From contig NZ_VKKS01000001.1 of NCBI RefSeq assembly GCF_019402645.1, forward strand, positions 1-64,000: a stretch of 64,000 nt of DNA. Reading direction: 5' to 3'. This stretch comes from Morganella morganii. GTDB lineage: Bacteria; Pseudomonadota; Gammaproteobacteria; Enterobacterales; Enterobacteriaceae. How positions within the stretch are numbered: the first letter of the stretch is position 1; every line of letters starts with the position of its first letter. The notes under the pieces were generated by a model that worked only from the letters and a program-made list of their open reading frames with translations, was not told the DNA's origin and did not search any database. Shown in pieces: positions 41,847 to 53,448 of this stretch. A program made the position numbers and the translations under genes.

Positions 41847-44315
41847 CTATTTATAACAAGTTATTTTCTGAATGTTAGCATTATCTAACATAATCCGGCA
41901 GGATTGATTTCCTGTCCATTTAACAATTAATTTCTGATTTGGTTGAATGCCTGCCAAATAAACTTCGCCTTGTTCGGCAATCATACCCAATACTTTTTCA
42001 CCATCAGAATCGTAGACTAACGCACCAAATGGTGGTGTTTTTCCATCAGGAAAACTGATTGTTAATAATGCTTTCTCACCCATAATGGTGTTTAGTTTTG
42101 AATATCCAACCGCACCATCTGTTAGTGTTGATTCAACAACGCTATCATCAATGCTGACATTTTCCGGTATGTTATTTAAATCTACATACTGAGTTGATCT
42201 ATAATAGGTTGGTACATTACTGATTGCAGCTAAACCAAACCGATTGGTTATTGACTCATTTTTATTAATAGATACATCTTTTGCTTTATCTGTATCTATA
42301 ACCATTCTTGCCTGATTTTCGTAGACTCTGCGATGTAACACAGGGCCGTGGCTTGTTAATGTTAAAGAACCATCTAATGACCCGCTCGCTGTATGATAAT
42401 CATTACTATAAGCACCAGTGAACTGAGCTGTACCATATTGTGTGTCCCGGTATAAAGATGTATTAATCGTCGTATTCTCAAAAAAATCTTTACCAGACAA
42501 TCCAATGTTGACATTATTGCCATCCATCCTGGTGTAGTAATTTATATTATTGTTATACCTCTTATCCCGGTCGTTATAAGAAGAAAAATATTGTAACCTG
42601 GAACCTCGCTCTTCCCCCAAAGGAAGAATTAAAGAAAGATAAGCCTGCCCGGAACGGTTTCCTTTTGTATAACTACTTTCACTAATTGAAAAAGATAAAA
42701 TCGCATTATTAATATAATCATTTCTTATTGTTTTATTAAAAGATAAATTTAAGGTGTTATTACCTTTAGGTTCTTTCCAGTAATTTTCTCTTGAATAGCT
42801 TAAGCTTACGTCAGCATTCCAGTCAGGAATTTGCCGGGTAAAGGATGTTGTAAATACATTTTTTTGGCGATAATAATTTTCTGATGGGTTTTCTTTTGTG
42901 TCAATGTAATTATTGACTGACATAAAACCTTCGTTAGAAAATTGATACCCTGTTAAATCAAGACGACTTAAATTTGAAAAGCGTTTAGCATAATTAATTC
43001 GATAACTTTCTCCTGTATGCGACGTAATATCTTTCAACTTATTTCTTGATTGAGTAACATCAAATGACATTGCACCTAAACGTTCCATATTTAACCCAAC
43101 ACCTGTGCTATAGGAGTAATATTCATTATCCGGGGTTGCAAATAACCCGCCAAATGCAGATAAGTTATTTAAAACTCCCCAGGAAAATTCAGTTGAAATA
43201 AAGTCATTTTTAACATTTTTATATCCCATGGGGTCGAGTTGACCTGCATTAAATTTATATTGCACCATACCCGGTCGCGTTAAGAATGGAATACTTGTTG
43301 AAGATACCTGGTACTCCCTGATAGAACCATCTTCTTCTGTTACTTTAACATCTAATGTACCCAATAAAGAGGAGCTTAAATTATCAATCAAAAATGGCCC
43401 GGGTGCGACTTTAACCTGACTTAATATCCGTCCATTTTGCGATACTGTGACTGTCGCATTACTTGTTGCCATTCCTGAAACATTCGGAGCATATCCCCTT
43501 AAAGAAGCGGGTAACATGTTTTCATCAGTGAAAATACTTATCCCGTTGAAGCGAACAGAATCAAATAACTGGTTGGCTGTATAGTACTTTCCGGCAAAAA
43601 ATTTAGCTGATAAGCTTGGTAAATCAGTAAAAAGATATGTTTGTACCCATTTGAAATTATCATTCTGATTATTGTTAAAATCTTTCAGGAACTGATAATT
43701 ACTGCGTAGCCTCCATCGGCCAATATTGGCGCCTAAAGAACCGAATGAACTCAGGTTATTCGTACTTTCAGTGTTTTTATATTTAAAGTAATTTTCGATT
43801 ATATTGTAATCAAAAACTAATGCATTAATACCGATCTCACGTTGCATGGGAGGAATCCAATTATCATCAGCATACAAAAAATAAGCTTGTGGTATTGATA
43901 ATGCCAGCTCTTGTTTTTCATCATCGAATCTTGATGTGATGTTTTTATCCTGTGATGATAAATCATAACACTGGCCATTTTGCCATGTAGGAATTTCATT
44001 TATAAATTCTTCTTTTAATCCAATAAGTTCTACTAGTTTTTGTAAAATACAAGGCTGAGTTTTCCCTTCTTTATTCAGGAAATCAATTTTATCAAAAAAA
44101 TTAACTCTTTTCCCATTTACAGAAACATTTGAAAAGTAAGCACCTTCTGCAACTGAATCATGTTCAAAAGCACTTAAGTCAATATCTGAATCACCAGAAA
44201 TAGACAAAGCATCCTGATTAAATTGAACTGAGTCTGCATTAACATAGTTTGAATAAAACAATAAGCTGGATATTAAACTAGCTACTATGTTTTTTTTTAA
44301 ATTGTTCATTTTCAT
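41847..44315 (-). CDS. Outer-membrane fimbrial usher
   Basis: 822 aa. Signal peptide, N-terminal chaperone-binding domain (QFNQDALSISGDSDIDLSAF), 24-strand beta-barrel with plug and C-terminal domains ending in a cysteine pair (NQSCRIML, KITCYK). It assembles and secretes the pilus. The usher precedes the chaperone, as in P-pilus-type operons and unlike type 1. ATG 44309 is an alternative start. Confidence 0.93.
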   Translation of the reverse strand: MKMNNLKKNIVASLISSLLFYSNYVNADSVQFNQDALSISGDSDIDLSAFEHDSVAEGAYFSNVSVNGKRVNFFDKIDFLNKEGKTQPCILQKLVELIGLKEEFINEIPTWQNGQCYDLSSQDKNITSRFDDEKQELALSIPQAYFLYADDNWIPPMQREIGINALVFDYNIIENYFKYKNTESTNNLSSFGSLGANIGRWRLRSNYQFLKDFNNNQNDNFKWVQTYLFTDLPSLSAKFFAGKYYTANQLFDSVRFNGISIFTDENMLPASLRGYAPNVSGMATSNATVTVSQNGRILSQVKVAPGPFLIDNLSSSLLGTLDVKVTEEDGSIREYQVSSTSIPFLTRPGMVQYKFNAGQLDPMGYKNVKNDFISTEFSWGVLNNLSAFGGLFATPDNEYYSYSTGVGLNMERLGAMSFDVTQSRNKLKDITSHTGESYRINYAKRFSNLSRLDLTGYQFSNEGFMSVNNYIDTKENPSENYYRQKNVFTTSFTRQIPDWNADVSLSYSRENYWKEPKGNNTLNLSFNKTIRNDYINNAILSFSISESSYTKGNRSGQAYLSLILPLGEERGSRLQYFSSYNDRDKRYNNNINYYTRMDGNNVNIGLSGKDFFENTTINTSLYRDTQYGTAQFTGAYSNDYHTASGSLDGSLTLTSHGPVLHRRVYENQARMVIDTDKAKDVSINKNESITNRFGLAAISNVPTYYRSTQYVDLNNIPENVSIDDSVVESTLTDGAVGYSKLNTIMGEKALLTISFPDGKTPPFGALVYDSDGEKVLGMIAEQGEVYLAGIQPNQKLIVKWTGNQSCRIMLDNANIQKITCYK

Positions 44316-44361
44316 TAGCTGGTATATTCTGTGATTGATATATTTATTGTTTCCCTATTTA

Positions 44362-44383
44362 TAAACAGCCGAAGATGCTGTAA
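44362..44383 (-). terminator. Weak hairpin between major pilin and usher
   Basis: Minus strand ACAGC, a seven-base loop containing CTTCG, then GCTGT and T-rich sequence, in the 151-bp gap after the pilin gene. May act as a partial terminator or RNA-stabilising structure giving more pilin than usher mRNA. Confidence 0.4.
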
Positions 44384-44466
44384 AATGTTAATTTCACACG
44401 CATAATCGGCATATTAATAATCAAATAGAAAATTTATTTATAGTGGTTAAAATGACTAATATATAT

Positions 44467-45000
44467 TTATTGGTAATCTAAGATGTAAGCTACTGTAGAT
44501 TTCACTGAGCCTGCTGTTGCTACACCTAATGCTTGCATACGAGCGGATAAGTTAATCGTATTAGAACCTGCATTTAAATTCTGAGTGATAATATCGCCTG
44601 TTTTTAAATTAGTGCCATTACCATTCTGGAATAAAATACCAACATTTTGTGCTGTACCATTGTTTGCCCATAAAGTACCTGCGGCATCCATTTGACCTGT
44701 AAATTTAACTGTCACTTTAGAGTAATCTGTACCGCCTGCAGATGGGTCTAATACACAGTCAGCGAGTTCAAGAGTAAAATCAACATTAGGACCTTGCGCA
44801 CCTGCCGTTTTTAAAGAAACAGCAGGAACAGAACCTAACTGAACTTCTTTATTAATTGATGATGGTGTAATACTGCAAGCCCCTGAGTTAACTGTACCAT
44901 TAAATTCAATAGTACCGCTTCCAATATCGGCAGCAAATGAAGTTGATGCAGCAGTAAATGTTAAAGCGATGATTGAAGATGCTAAAAGCGTCTTTTTCAT
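44467..45000 (-). CDS. Major fimbrial subunit (FimA/MrpA-like pilin)
   Basis: 177 aa. Signal peptide (ALTFTAASTSFA), then the pilin N-terminal extension and fold with the conserved cysteine pair (SGACSITPSS and LADCVLDPS) and the penultimate-tyrosine ending (VAYILDYQ). Builds the fimbrial shaft. First gene of the four-gene operon pilin-usher-chaperone-adhesin, with a 246-bp upstream region containing the duplicated 22-bp element. Confidence 0.93.
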   Translation of the reverse strand: MKKTLLASSIIALTFTAASTSFAADIGSGTIEFNGTVNSGACSITPSSINKEVQLGSVPAVSLKTAGAQGPNVDFTLELADCVLDPSAGGTDYSKVTVKFTGQMDAAGTLWANNGTAQNVGILFQNGNGTNLKTGDIITQNLNAGSNTINLSARMQALGVATAGSVKSTVAYILDYQ

Positions 45001-45180
45001 TTTTAAATCCTTAAAAAGTTTGATAAATAGTTATTTATTTGGTTGGTCTGAATGTGATTAACAAGAATATGTCACTGATGTTTTATTTCAAATAACATAG
45101 TTTCAATTTTATACGAGCTTAATGAATAAAAGTACATTTATGCTGGTATAAAGAAAAGTTTATACATAAAAATAAAACCC

Positions 45181-45202
45181 AACTATAAGGGGATCCTTAA
45201 AA
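45181..45202. repeat. 22-bp duplicated regulatory element, copy upstream of the pilin gene
   Basis: AACTATAAGGGGATCC followed by TTAAAA; identical to 45717-45738, and similarity extends some 40 bases further left. The core AAGGATCCCCTT (minus strand) has dyad symmetry, as expected for an operator. Lies about 180 bp upstream of the pilin start. Confidence 0.7.
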
Positions 45203-45246
45203 GAGAGAGTTTGTCACGATATTATTATAAATAATTATTGATGAAT

Positions 45247-45537
45247 TTAATTATCTTTAAATTCGTAAATTATATTTTGATTTTCAGGAAAAGAAAGATA
45301 GGCCGAGCAGGCCTCTGATAACTCATCAAAAAAATAATTTATATCAACCTTAAATAGTGATGAGATATATATTAGTGTATCAATATCAATCCTGCTTGTT
45401 CCTCTCTCATAACGAGAGATTTGTTGTTGACTAATTTTCAATATTATTGCCAAATCGGTTCCCGTTAATCCTCTTTCTTTCCTGAGTTTTTTTATTTTTT
45501 CCCCTATAGCTTTAGCTATAGGGTATTTTGCTGTCAT
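45247..45537 (-). CDS. MrpJ-like HTH regulator (XRE family)
   Basis: 96 aa. XRE helix-turn-helix with the diagnostic ISQQQISRYERG (residues ~35-46), the signature of MrpJ-family regulators, which in Proteus are tied to fimbrial operons and repress motility when fimbriae are made. Here it is upstream of the pilin gene rather than at the operon end. Codons 5-12 form a perfect 9-bp inverted repeat (45502-45523). Confidence 0.87.
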   Translation of the reverse strand: MTAKYPIAKAIGEKIKKLRKERGLTGTDLAIILKISQQQISRYERGTSRIDIDTLIYISSLFKVDINYFFDELSEACSAYLSFPENQNIIYEFKDN

Positions 45538-45716
45538 AATTAATTTCCTTTCATTACGTTATTTTAATGTATGACGTTAATCCAATTTAATGTCATGATT
45601 TAATAGGGATACCTATCCAAATAACACTATTTTATTTTTATGGATATATAATTTAAAAGTTAATAGAGCCATGCTTTATTATAGTGATACTAAATCTATA
45701 CATAACAAATACGAAT

Positions 45717-45738
45717 AACTATAAGGGGATCCTTAAAA
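45717..45738. repeat. 22-bp duplicated regulatory element, copy upstream of the MrpJ-like gene
   Basis: Identical to 45181-45202 and at the same distance (about 180 bp) from the start of the gene it precedes. Suggests a common regulator acting on both promoters. Confidence 0.7.
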
Positions 45739-46461
45739 AAGGCTGGTTTATAGTCTCAATTAGTGTTTTTTTTTGATTATAAACTCATGTTTAGAGTAAA
45801 CACAAAAAAGCACTCACTCCAAATATGGATATATTTACAAGGTCAAAACATTAGACTATTTTAACTTAAATTTAAGCAAAAGGTTATTCACTTGGATTTT
45901 TTGTAAAAAAAGTTAAAATATTTTAAACACTTCTACGGGAAAAACCTTTTTTGGGATAAAAAAAAGCAAAACAATTGAAATTTTGAACCAAAAAAAAATA
46001 AATTTCAAATTAAAGTGTCATAAAAATCCAATACTGAAAATTTTGTGTTACGCAGAACGCCGGCAGACAGAGAGGTTGCGTTTTTCCACTTAATGTTGAC
46101 TAAATATTCACTTGGCACACTTCGCCTGAAGGTTGCCCATAAAATGATGTGTGTTATAAATTATTTCTGGCTATTGACCTCATTGGCATCAGGGTAGTCA
46201 GCCCGTCACTGAACCATTAATCGCCTTTCTCCGTGGGGGCAGCTTTATGAATAGATGCAGCGCGGACTGAATTTCGCGCCTGATGGCTTATCTGGTGTTC
46301 GGCAGCATCTTTCGACCGTAATCCAGACTTAATCAAAGAACTACAGGCCATTGTTCTGAATTTGTACCCGCGCAAGGGACTTGATGCGGATAGGATTTGG
46401 CTAAGTTGGGCAGAATGAAGAACTACGGAGAAGTAGATATTTAGCGGGCGTTACAAACGAA
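45739..46461. other. Intergenic stretch without recognisable gene
   Basis: 45,739-46,020 is extremely AT-rich. From 46,050 the composition returns to core-like GC, but only broken reading frames occur and no protein family could be named. It may be the degraded edge of an island at tRNA-Phe; no integrase was seen. Confidence 0.5.
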
Positions 46462-46485
46462 AACGGACCTCCGCAGAGGTCCGTT
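46462..46485 (-). terminator. tRNA-Phe terminator
   Basis: Perfect 10-bp stem AACGGACCTC / GAGGTCCGTT with a four-base loop, followed on the minus strand by TTTTCGTTT, 12 bases after the tRNA 3' end. Confidence 0.8.
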
Positions 46486-46497
46486 AACATGAATTAG

Positions 46498-46573
46498 TGG
46501 TGCCCGGACTCGGAATCGAACCAAGGACACGGGGATTTTCAATCCCCTGCTCTACCGACTGAGCTATCCGGGC
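46498..46573 (-). tRNA. tRNA-Phe (GAA)
   Basis: 76-nt cloverleaf: acceptor GCCCGGA / TCCGGGC, D arm GCTC-GAGC, anticodon stem GGGGA / TCCCC around GAA, T arm with GGTTCGATTCC, encoded CCA end at 46500-46498. In E. coli a tRNA-Phe gene also lies near yjdC/dsbD, so the context is conserved. A boundary between core and accessory DNA here. Confidence 0.97.
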
Positions 46574-46700
46574 AACGGGGCGCATTAAACCGTATTACGT
46601 GGTTTGCGTCAATGGCTTTCTGTCAAAAAACCATAAAAAAAGTGTGAGTGTGCTCTTTTTATGCAGAATGCGGGCGCAATTTATGCACGTGGTGGATAAA

Positions 46701-47273
46701 TCAGCTGAGTGCGCCGTTTTTACGGCAGCGGGCGATGGTCAGAACATCTTCAGCCAGCTGCCGGGCAGTGGCAATATCGTCTGTACTGCGAGATATCAGC
46801 AGTTTGCTCAGACATCCTTCCAGAATCAGTTCCAGCTGATGTGCCACCATATCACAATCGTCAATATCCAGCTCTCTGAGCAGTTCTGTGGTGAATGCAA
46901 AGGCACTTTGTTTCTGCTGTCGTGATAACTGATGGATCGGGTGGTCCGCATCAGGAAATGCGCTGCTGGCAGCAATAAACAGACATCCGGGAAAACGGTT
47001 TTCCCTGACCCGTTCTGCCAGTGCGGTGTAACGGGCAAGCAGTTTTTCTTCACCGGAAAGGGATTCATCCAGCAGAACGCGGCGCTGCCAGATATCAATC
47101 TGATTACCGTGGTAACGCAGGCAGTCGTAAAGCAGGTCATTGCGGGTCGGCCAGAAAATCCGCAGGCGTTCGGGATCGATGTTCAGATTATCGTTAAGAG
47201 TGGTTTCAGACATCAGAAGTCCGTGGTTTTCCAGCAGACTCAGTGCCTGATTGAGGACGTCTTCACGTTGCAC
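46701..47273 (-). CDS. yjdC: TetR-family regulator YjdC
   Basis: 190 aa with a GTG start; the N-terminus MQREDVLNQALSLLENHGL and the RFPGCLFIAASSAFPD and LEDVL-like blocks line up well with E. coli YjdC. N-terminal HTH, C-terminal ligand domain. Regulon poorly known. Sits after dcuA, separated from it by a hairpin. Confidence 0.87.
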   Translation of the reverse strand: MQREDVLNQALSLLENHGLLMSETTLNDNLNIDPERLRIFWPTRNDLLYDCLRYHGNQIDIWQRRVLLDESLSGEEKLLARYTALAERVRENRFPGCLFIAASSAFPDADHPIHQLSRQQKQSAFAFTTELLRELDIDDCDMVAHQLELILEGCLSKLLISRSTDDIATARQLAEDVLTIARCRKNGALS

Positions 47274-47347
47274 AGCAGGTTCTCCCTGATAGAGGCAATA
47301 GGGTTCAGAATAACGTGAGTGCGGATGAAAGGCGAGAGAAGCGGAAA

Positions 47348-47376
47348 AATAAAATCCGCCCCGGAGGGCGGATTTG
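47348..47376 (-). terminator. dcuA terminator
   Basis: AAATCCGCC / GGCGGATTT stem with a short GC loop, then TATTTTT on the minus strand, directly after the dcuA stop. Confidence 0.75.
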
Positions 47377-47389
47377 TCAGTGCGGGGAA

Positions 47390-48691
47390 TTACAGAACGG
47401 CACTGCCGATAAGAAAGCCGAAGCAGACCGACAGTGCAACACCAATGGTGCCGGGTATAAAGAACGGATGGTTGAAGACCAGTTTGCCGATGCGGGTAGT
47501 GCCGGTGTCATCCATCTGAACCGCCGCGACCAGCGTCGGGTAGGTCGGCAGGATAAACAGGCCGGAAACCGCAGAGAAAGAGGCAATGGCGGTCAGTGGT
47601 GTGACGCCCAGCGCCAGTGCCATCGGCATCAGGGCTTTGGCGGTGGCTGCCTGTGAATAGAGCAGGGCAGAACAGAAGAAGAAGATAACTGCCAGCAGCC
47701 ACGGATGCTGAGTGATTAAATCACCGGCGGTCAGTTTGATCCAGTCCAGGTTAGCCTGAACGAAGGTATCACCCAGCCACGCTACACCCAGGATACAGAT
47801 ACAGGCACTCATCCCGGCTTTAAAGGTACTGGAGTTCAGGATGATATCCGTTTCTACCTTACAAATTAAAGTGATAAGTGTCGCAACACTGAGCATGATA
47901 ATCAGGATGGCGTTAGTTGTTGTCATAATCGGCTCAGACAGCAGCCCGACACTCTTACTGTTCACAACCGCAAAGACCACAACAGACAAGACGCCGAGCA
48001 GGAACAGGAACACAGACAGTTTGGCTGCCGGTTTGATGGCGGCTTTCTCACTGCGGTTCAGTTCAACCACACCTTCGGCAAGGCGTTTCTTAAAGACCGG
48101 GTCATCGGCGAGTTTGTCATCAAACAACCAGGACACAATAAAGGACATCAGGATGATCGCAATGAAGGTAGATGGCAGGAGGATCATCAGCAGATGCAGA
48201 TAGCTGACTCCCATCGGTTCCATCACCGATGACATATACACCACCGCCGCCGAAATCGGTGACGCGGTGATCCCAATCTGTGCCGCCACAACTGCAGTGG
48301 AAAGCGGGCGGGAAGGTTTAATCCCCTGTTCTTTGGCGACCTCAGTGATCACCGGCAGGGTAGCCAGTGAAATATTACCGGTTCCGGCAAACAGTGTCAG
48401 AAAATAAGTGACGATCGGGGCGAGGATGGTGATGTAGCGCGGATTGCGGCGCAGCAGTTTTTCAGTCTGCTGAACCAGATAATCCAGTCCGCCCGCAACC
48501 TGCATGGCAGAGATTGCAGCGATAACAGCCATTATAATGGAGATAACGTCGAACGGGATGCTGCCCGGTTTCACGCCGATGGCTGCGAGGGCGAGAACCC
48601 CCAGTCCGCCGGCAAAACCGATGCCTATCCCTCCGAGGCGTGCCCCGAGATAAATGGCCAGCAGTACGATAATAAATTCGATGGCTAGCAT
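47390..48691 (-). CDS. dcuA: Anaerobic C4-dicarboxylate transporter DcuA
   Basis: 433 aa, polytopic inner-membrane protein with 10 or more hydrophobic segments, starting MLAIEFIIVLLAIYLGARLG. Dcu family exchangers take up aspartate or fumarate in exchange for succinate during fumarate respiration. Downstream of aspA as in E. coli, so aspartate uptake and its conversion to fumarate are encoded together. Confidence 0.95.
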   Translation of the reverse strand: MLAIEFIIVLLAIYLGARLGGIGIGFAGGLGVLALAAIGVKPGSIPFDVISIIMAVIAAISAMQVAGGLDYLVQQTEKLLRRNPRYITILAPIVTYFLTLFAGTGNISLATLPVITEVAKEQGIKPSRPLSTAVVAAQIGITASPISAAVVYMSSVMEPMGVSYLHLLMILLPSTFIAIILMSFIVSWLFDDKLADDPVFKKRLAEGVVELNRSEKAAIKPAAKLSVFLFLLGVLSVVVFAVVNSKSVGLLSEPIMTTTNAILIIMLSVATLITLICKVETDIILNSSTFKAGMSACICILGVAWLGDTFVQANLDWIKLTAGDLITQHPWLLAVIFFFCSALLYSQAATAKALMPMALALGVTPLTAIASFSAVSGLFILPTYPTLVAAVQMDDTGTTRIGKLVFNHPFFIPGTIGVALSVCFGFLIGSAVL

Positions 48692-48745
48692 AAGTGCTCC
48701 TGTAAAATCCCGTAGAAAAATGTTAAATTTTTGTAGTATGGTAAT

Positions 48746-48779
48746 AAAAAAGCACGTTACCTTGCGATGACGTGCTTTT
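48746..48779 (-). terminator. aspA terminator
   Basis: Minus strand AAAAGCACG... / ...CGTGCTTTTTT hairpin with T-run between aspA and dcuA. Partial readthrough would allow co-expression of dcuA. Confidence 0.75.
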
Positions 48780-48806
48780 GTGTTCTATGTATTTCTTATT
48801 ATTATA

Positions 48807-50231
48807 TTAATCATCAAAACGTTTTGCTTTATAGGCCGGATTTTTTAAGTTCTCAATTGAGAAAATATCATCCAGCTCAGCTTCTGTCAGCAGGCCGCGC
48901 TCCAGAACCACTTCGCGCACACTCTTGCCGGTTTCCGCACAGATCTTACCGACGATATCCCCGTTATGGTGGCCGATGAACGGGTTCAGATATGTCACGA
49001 TACCGATAGAGTTGAACACATACGCTTCACAAATCTCTTTGTTGGCGGTAATGCCGGAAACGCATTTTTCACCCAGATTGCGGCAGGCGTTGCTCAGCAG
49101 AGAAATAGACTCAAACATGGCCTGGCCGATAGCCGGTTCCATCACGTTCAGCTGTAACTGACCTGCTTCGGCCGCCATGGTAACACATACATCATTACCG
49201 ATGACTTTGAAACAGGCCTGGTTCACAACTTCCGGAATAACCGGATTCACTTTTGCCGGCATAATAGAAGAGCCCGCCTGCATTTCCGGCAGATTGATCT
49301 CTTTCAGACCCGCACGCGGACCGGAGGAGAGCAGACGCAGGTCATTACAGATTTTGGAGAGCTTCATTGCCAGGCGTTTCAGTGCGCTGTGCAGCATCAC
49401 GTAAGCGCCGCAGTCAGATGTGGCTTCAATCAGGTCTTCTGCCGGAACACATGGCAGACCGGTGACTTCAGCTAATTTCTCCACAGCCAGTTTCTGATAA
49501 CCCGGAGCGGTGTTCAGCCCGGTACCAATCGCGGTGGCACCGAGATTAACTTCCAGCACCAGCTGAGCTGTGTGATGCAGGTTTCTGATCTCTTCTTTCA
49601 TCAGGATGGCAAAGGCGTGGAATTCCTGGCCTAATGTCATCGGAACTGCATCCTGTAACTGGGTACGACCCATTTTCAGGATGTCTTTGAATTCATGTGC
49701 TTTGGCATCAAATATGCCTTTCAGATACTCAACGGATTTAATCAGTTGGGTAATCGAATTATAGACTGCGATACGGAAGCCGGTCGGATAAGCGTCATTG
49801 GTGGACTGGGCTTTGTTCAGGTGATCATTCGGGTTGAGGAATTCATATTCCCCTTTTTTGTGGCCCATCAGTTCCAGGCCGATATTTGCCAGAACTTCGT
49901 TTGTGTTCATGTTCAGCGACGTACCGGCACCGCCCTGGAAAACATCCACAGGGAACTGATCCATACATTTACCGTGGATCAGGACTTCATCACAGGCTTT
50001 GATAATTGTATCCGCAATCGCCCGCGGAATGGTGTGCAGTTCTTTATTCGCCATGGCAGCGGCTTTTTTCACCATCACCATGCCACGGATAAATTCCGGG
50101 ACATCATTGATTGTACGGTCGCTGATATAGAAATTTTCGATAGCCCGCAGTGTATGGACACCATAGTACACGTCATCCGGTACTTCACGTTTACCCAGCA
50201 GGTCTTCTTCGATACGAAAATTATTTGACAT
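48807..50231 (-). CDS. aspA: Aspartate ammonia-lyase (aspartase)
   Basis: 474 aa from ATG 50231 ([17 protein letters not shown]) with GAAGG upstream. Catalyses L-aspartate to fumarate plus ammonia; homotetramer in the cytoplasm. The superfamily signature [11 protein letters not shown] holds the catalytic loop serine. Supplies fumarate as anaerobic electron acceptor together with DcuA. Confidence 0.97.
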   Translation of the reverse strand: MSNNFRIEEDLLGKREVPDDVYYGVHTLRAIENFYISDRTINDVPEFIRGMVMVKKAAAMANKELHTIPRAIADTIIKACDEVLIHGKCMDQFPVDVFQGGAGTSLNMNTNEVLANIGLELMGHKKGEYEFLNPNDHLNKAQSTNDAYPTGFRIAVYNSITQLIKSVEYLKGIFDAKAHEFKDILKMGRTQLQDAVPMTLGQEFHAFAILMKEEIRNLHHTAQLVLEVNLGATAIGTGLNTAPGYQKLAVEKLAEVTGLPCVPAEDLIEATSDCGAYVMLHSALKRLAMKLSKICNDLRLLSSGPRAGLKEINLPEMQAGSSIMPAKVNPVIPEVVNQACFKVIGNDVCVTMAAEAGQLQLNVMEPAIGQAMFESISLLSNACRNLGEKCVSGITANKEICEAYVFNSIGIVTYLNPFIGHHNGDIVGKICAETGKSVREVVLERGLLTEAELDDIFSIENLKNPAYKAKRFDD

Positions 50232-50419
50232 GAGAACCTTCTTTAATTGAATGGTTGTCTTACCTAATAGTAAAGACAGCAATTATATTATTTTGCCCGA
50301 TATTAATAGTGAGTATCACTTAGTTTATTGCATTCTTAGTGATGATATTCTGTATTTGCGTTGAATCCTTTTAGCCAGATCACTTATTAACTGAAATGTT
50401 TGCACTATTATCACTCTTA

Positions 50420-50435
50420 TGTGCGATAAATCACA
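50420..50435. promoter_or_regulatory. CRP-like site upstream of aspA
   Basis: TGTGCGATAAATCACA fits the CRP pattern TGTGA-N6-TCACA with one mismatch. E. coli aspA is CRP-activated. It lies in the 378-bp divergent region between aspA and fxsA and could serve either gene; position is about 190 bp from aspA. Confidence 0.5.
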
Positions 50436-50609
50436 AATCTGATGTGCGATTCCGCCGCATGCCGCGCTTGAAAACGTCTGAAATGACCCCATTATTATGA
50501 ACATCTATGACTAAAAATCGAATTTACAGCGCGTCTCTTAGAAGTAGTTCACAAAGGCTGACAAAGGGGCGGTTTTTTACATCACAGTGCACCACATAAG
50601 GAAGACGTT

Positions 50610-51107
50610 ATGCGTTGGTTACCCCTTATCCTCATTTGTCTGCTGATCTATATTGAGGCGGTCATTTTTGTTCATGTGGCATCCGCCATCGGTGTGTTTA
50701 TGACACTGGTGCTGGTGGTGCTGACATCCTGTCTCGGCGTGTCTCTGGTACGCAATCAGGGAATGCGTAATCTGAGTCTGATTCAGCAGAAAATTCAGGC
50801 GGGTGAAAGCCCGGCGGCGGAAATGATCAAAAGCGTTTCTCTGGTGCTGGCCGGGATCCTGCTGGTACTGCCGGGCTTTTTTACCGATTTCCTGGGGTTG
50901 CTGCTGTTACTGCCGCCGGTACAGAAATTGCTGGTGTCCCGCGTTCTGCCGTTTATCCGTGTGTATCAGCCGCGGACAAACCCGTTCTCCGCAAATCAGG
51001 GAAATGTGTATGAAGGGGAATTTGAACGCCGCAGAGATACAGCGTCACAGCGGCTCAATCAGTCACCGGCGGCAGGTAACGATGATAACCCGCAGGATAA
51101 ACCCTGA
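50610..51107 (+). CDS. fxsA: FxsA membrane protein
   Basis: 165 aa, start MRWLPLILICLLIYIEAVIF. FxsA family: several membrane segments in the first ~110 residues and a polar Asn/Asp-rich tail. In E. coli it lies between aspA and groES too, and overproduction relieves F-plasmid exclusion of phage T7. AAGGAAG precedes the start. Confidence 0.93.
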   Translation: MRWLPLILICLLIYIEAVIFVHVASAIGVFMTLVLVVLTSCLGVSLVRNQGMRNLSLIQQKIQAGESPAAEMIKSVSLVLAGILLVLPGFFTDFLGLLLLLPPVQKLLVSRVLPFIRVYQPRTNPFSANQGNVYEGEFERRRDTASQRLNQSPAAGNDDNPQDKP

Positions 51108-51162
51108 TATCTGAACAGTTTGGACAGAGATAGTGAAATTTCGTATTTTTTTCGTCTCTGCC

Positions 51163-51193
51163 CCCTTGAACTGGTCCGGAACTGACCCCATCT
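51163..51193 (+). promoter_or_regulatory. Sigma-32 heat-shock promoter of groES-groEL
   Basis: CTTGAA at 51165-51170 and CCCCATCT at 51186-51193, 15 bases apart, close to the consensus and to the E. coli groE promoter. Expected start about 51,200, giving a leader of ~80 bases. Confidence 0.8.
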
Positions 51194-51237
51194 GCTCATA
51201 CATGGCAATGGTATTAGTATCCGGCCTGAACCTTTAA

Positions 51238-51573
<336 letters not shown>

Positions 51574-51607
51574 TAACACCGTACTGATTGTACTCAGATC
51601 TTCTTAA

Positions 51608-53284
<1,677 letters not shown>

Positions 53285-53313
53285 TCATGTAGTCTGCATA
53301 CTACTGCTTCCTG

Positions 53314-53350
53314 AAAAGCCTGTAACCTTAATTGGTTACGGGCTTTTTTG
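53314..53350 (+). terminator. groL terminator
   Basis: AAGCCTGTAACC / GGTTACGGGCTT stem with a six-base loop and T6, 30 bases after the groL stop. Confidence 0.85.
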
Positions 53351-53448
53351 TATGTTAACTGCCTGTGCGTTTCATAATATCCCACTGCTTATCATAATTA
53401 TGAGGTATTATTGAGGAATATCGCTGATGAAATGGGGGAGTGCCGGAT

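Noticed and set aside
45181..45738. Invertible fimbrial promoter like that of mrp or fim
   Set aside because: The 22-bp copies are direct, not inverted, repeats and no site-specific recombinase gene is in the window. Duplication of an operator fits better.
46050..46461. Integrase remnant next to tRNA-Phe
   Set aside because: Frames are broken and no integrase motif could be read on either strand; also no duplicate of the tRNA 3' end was seen.
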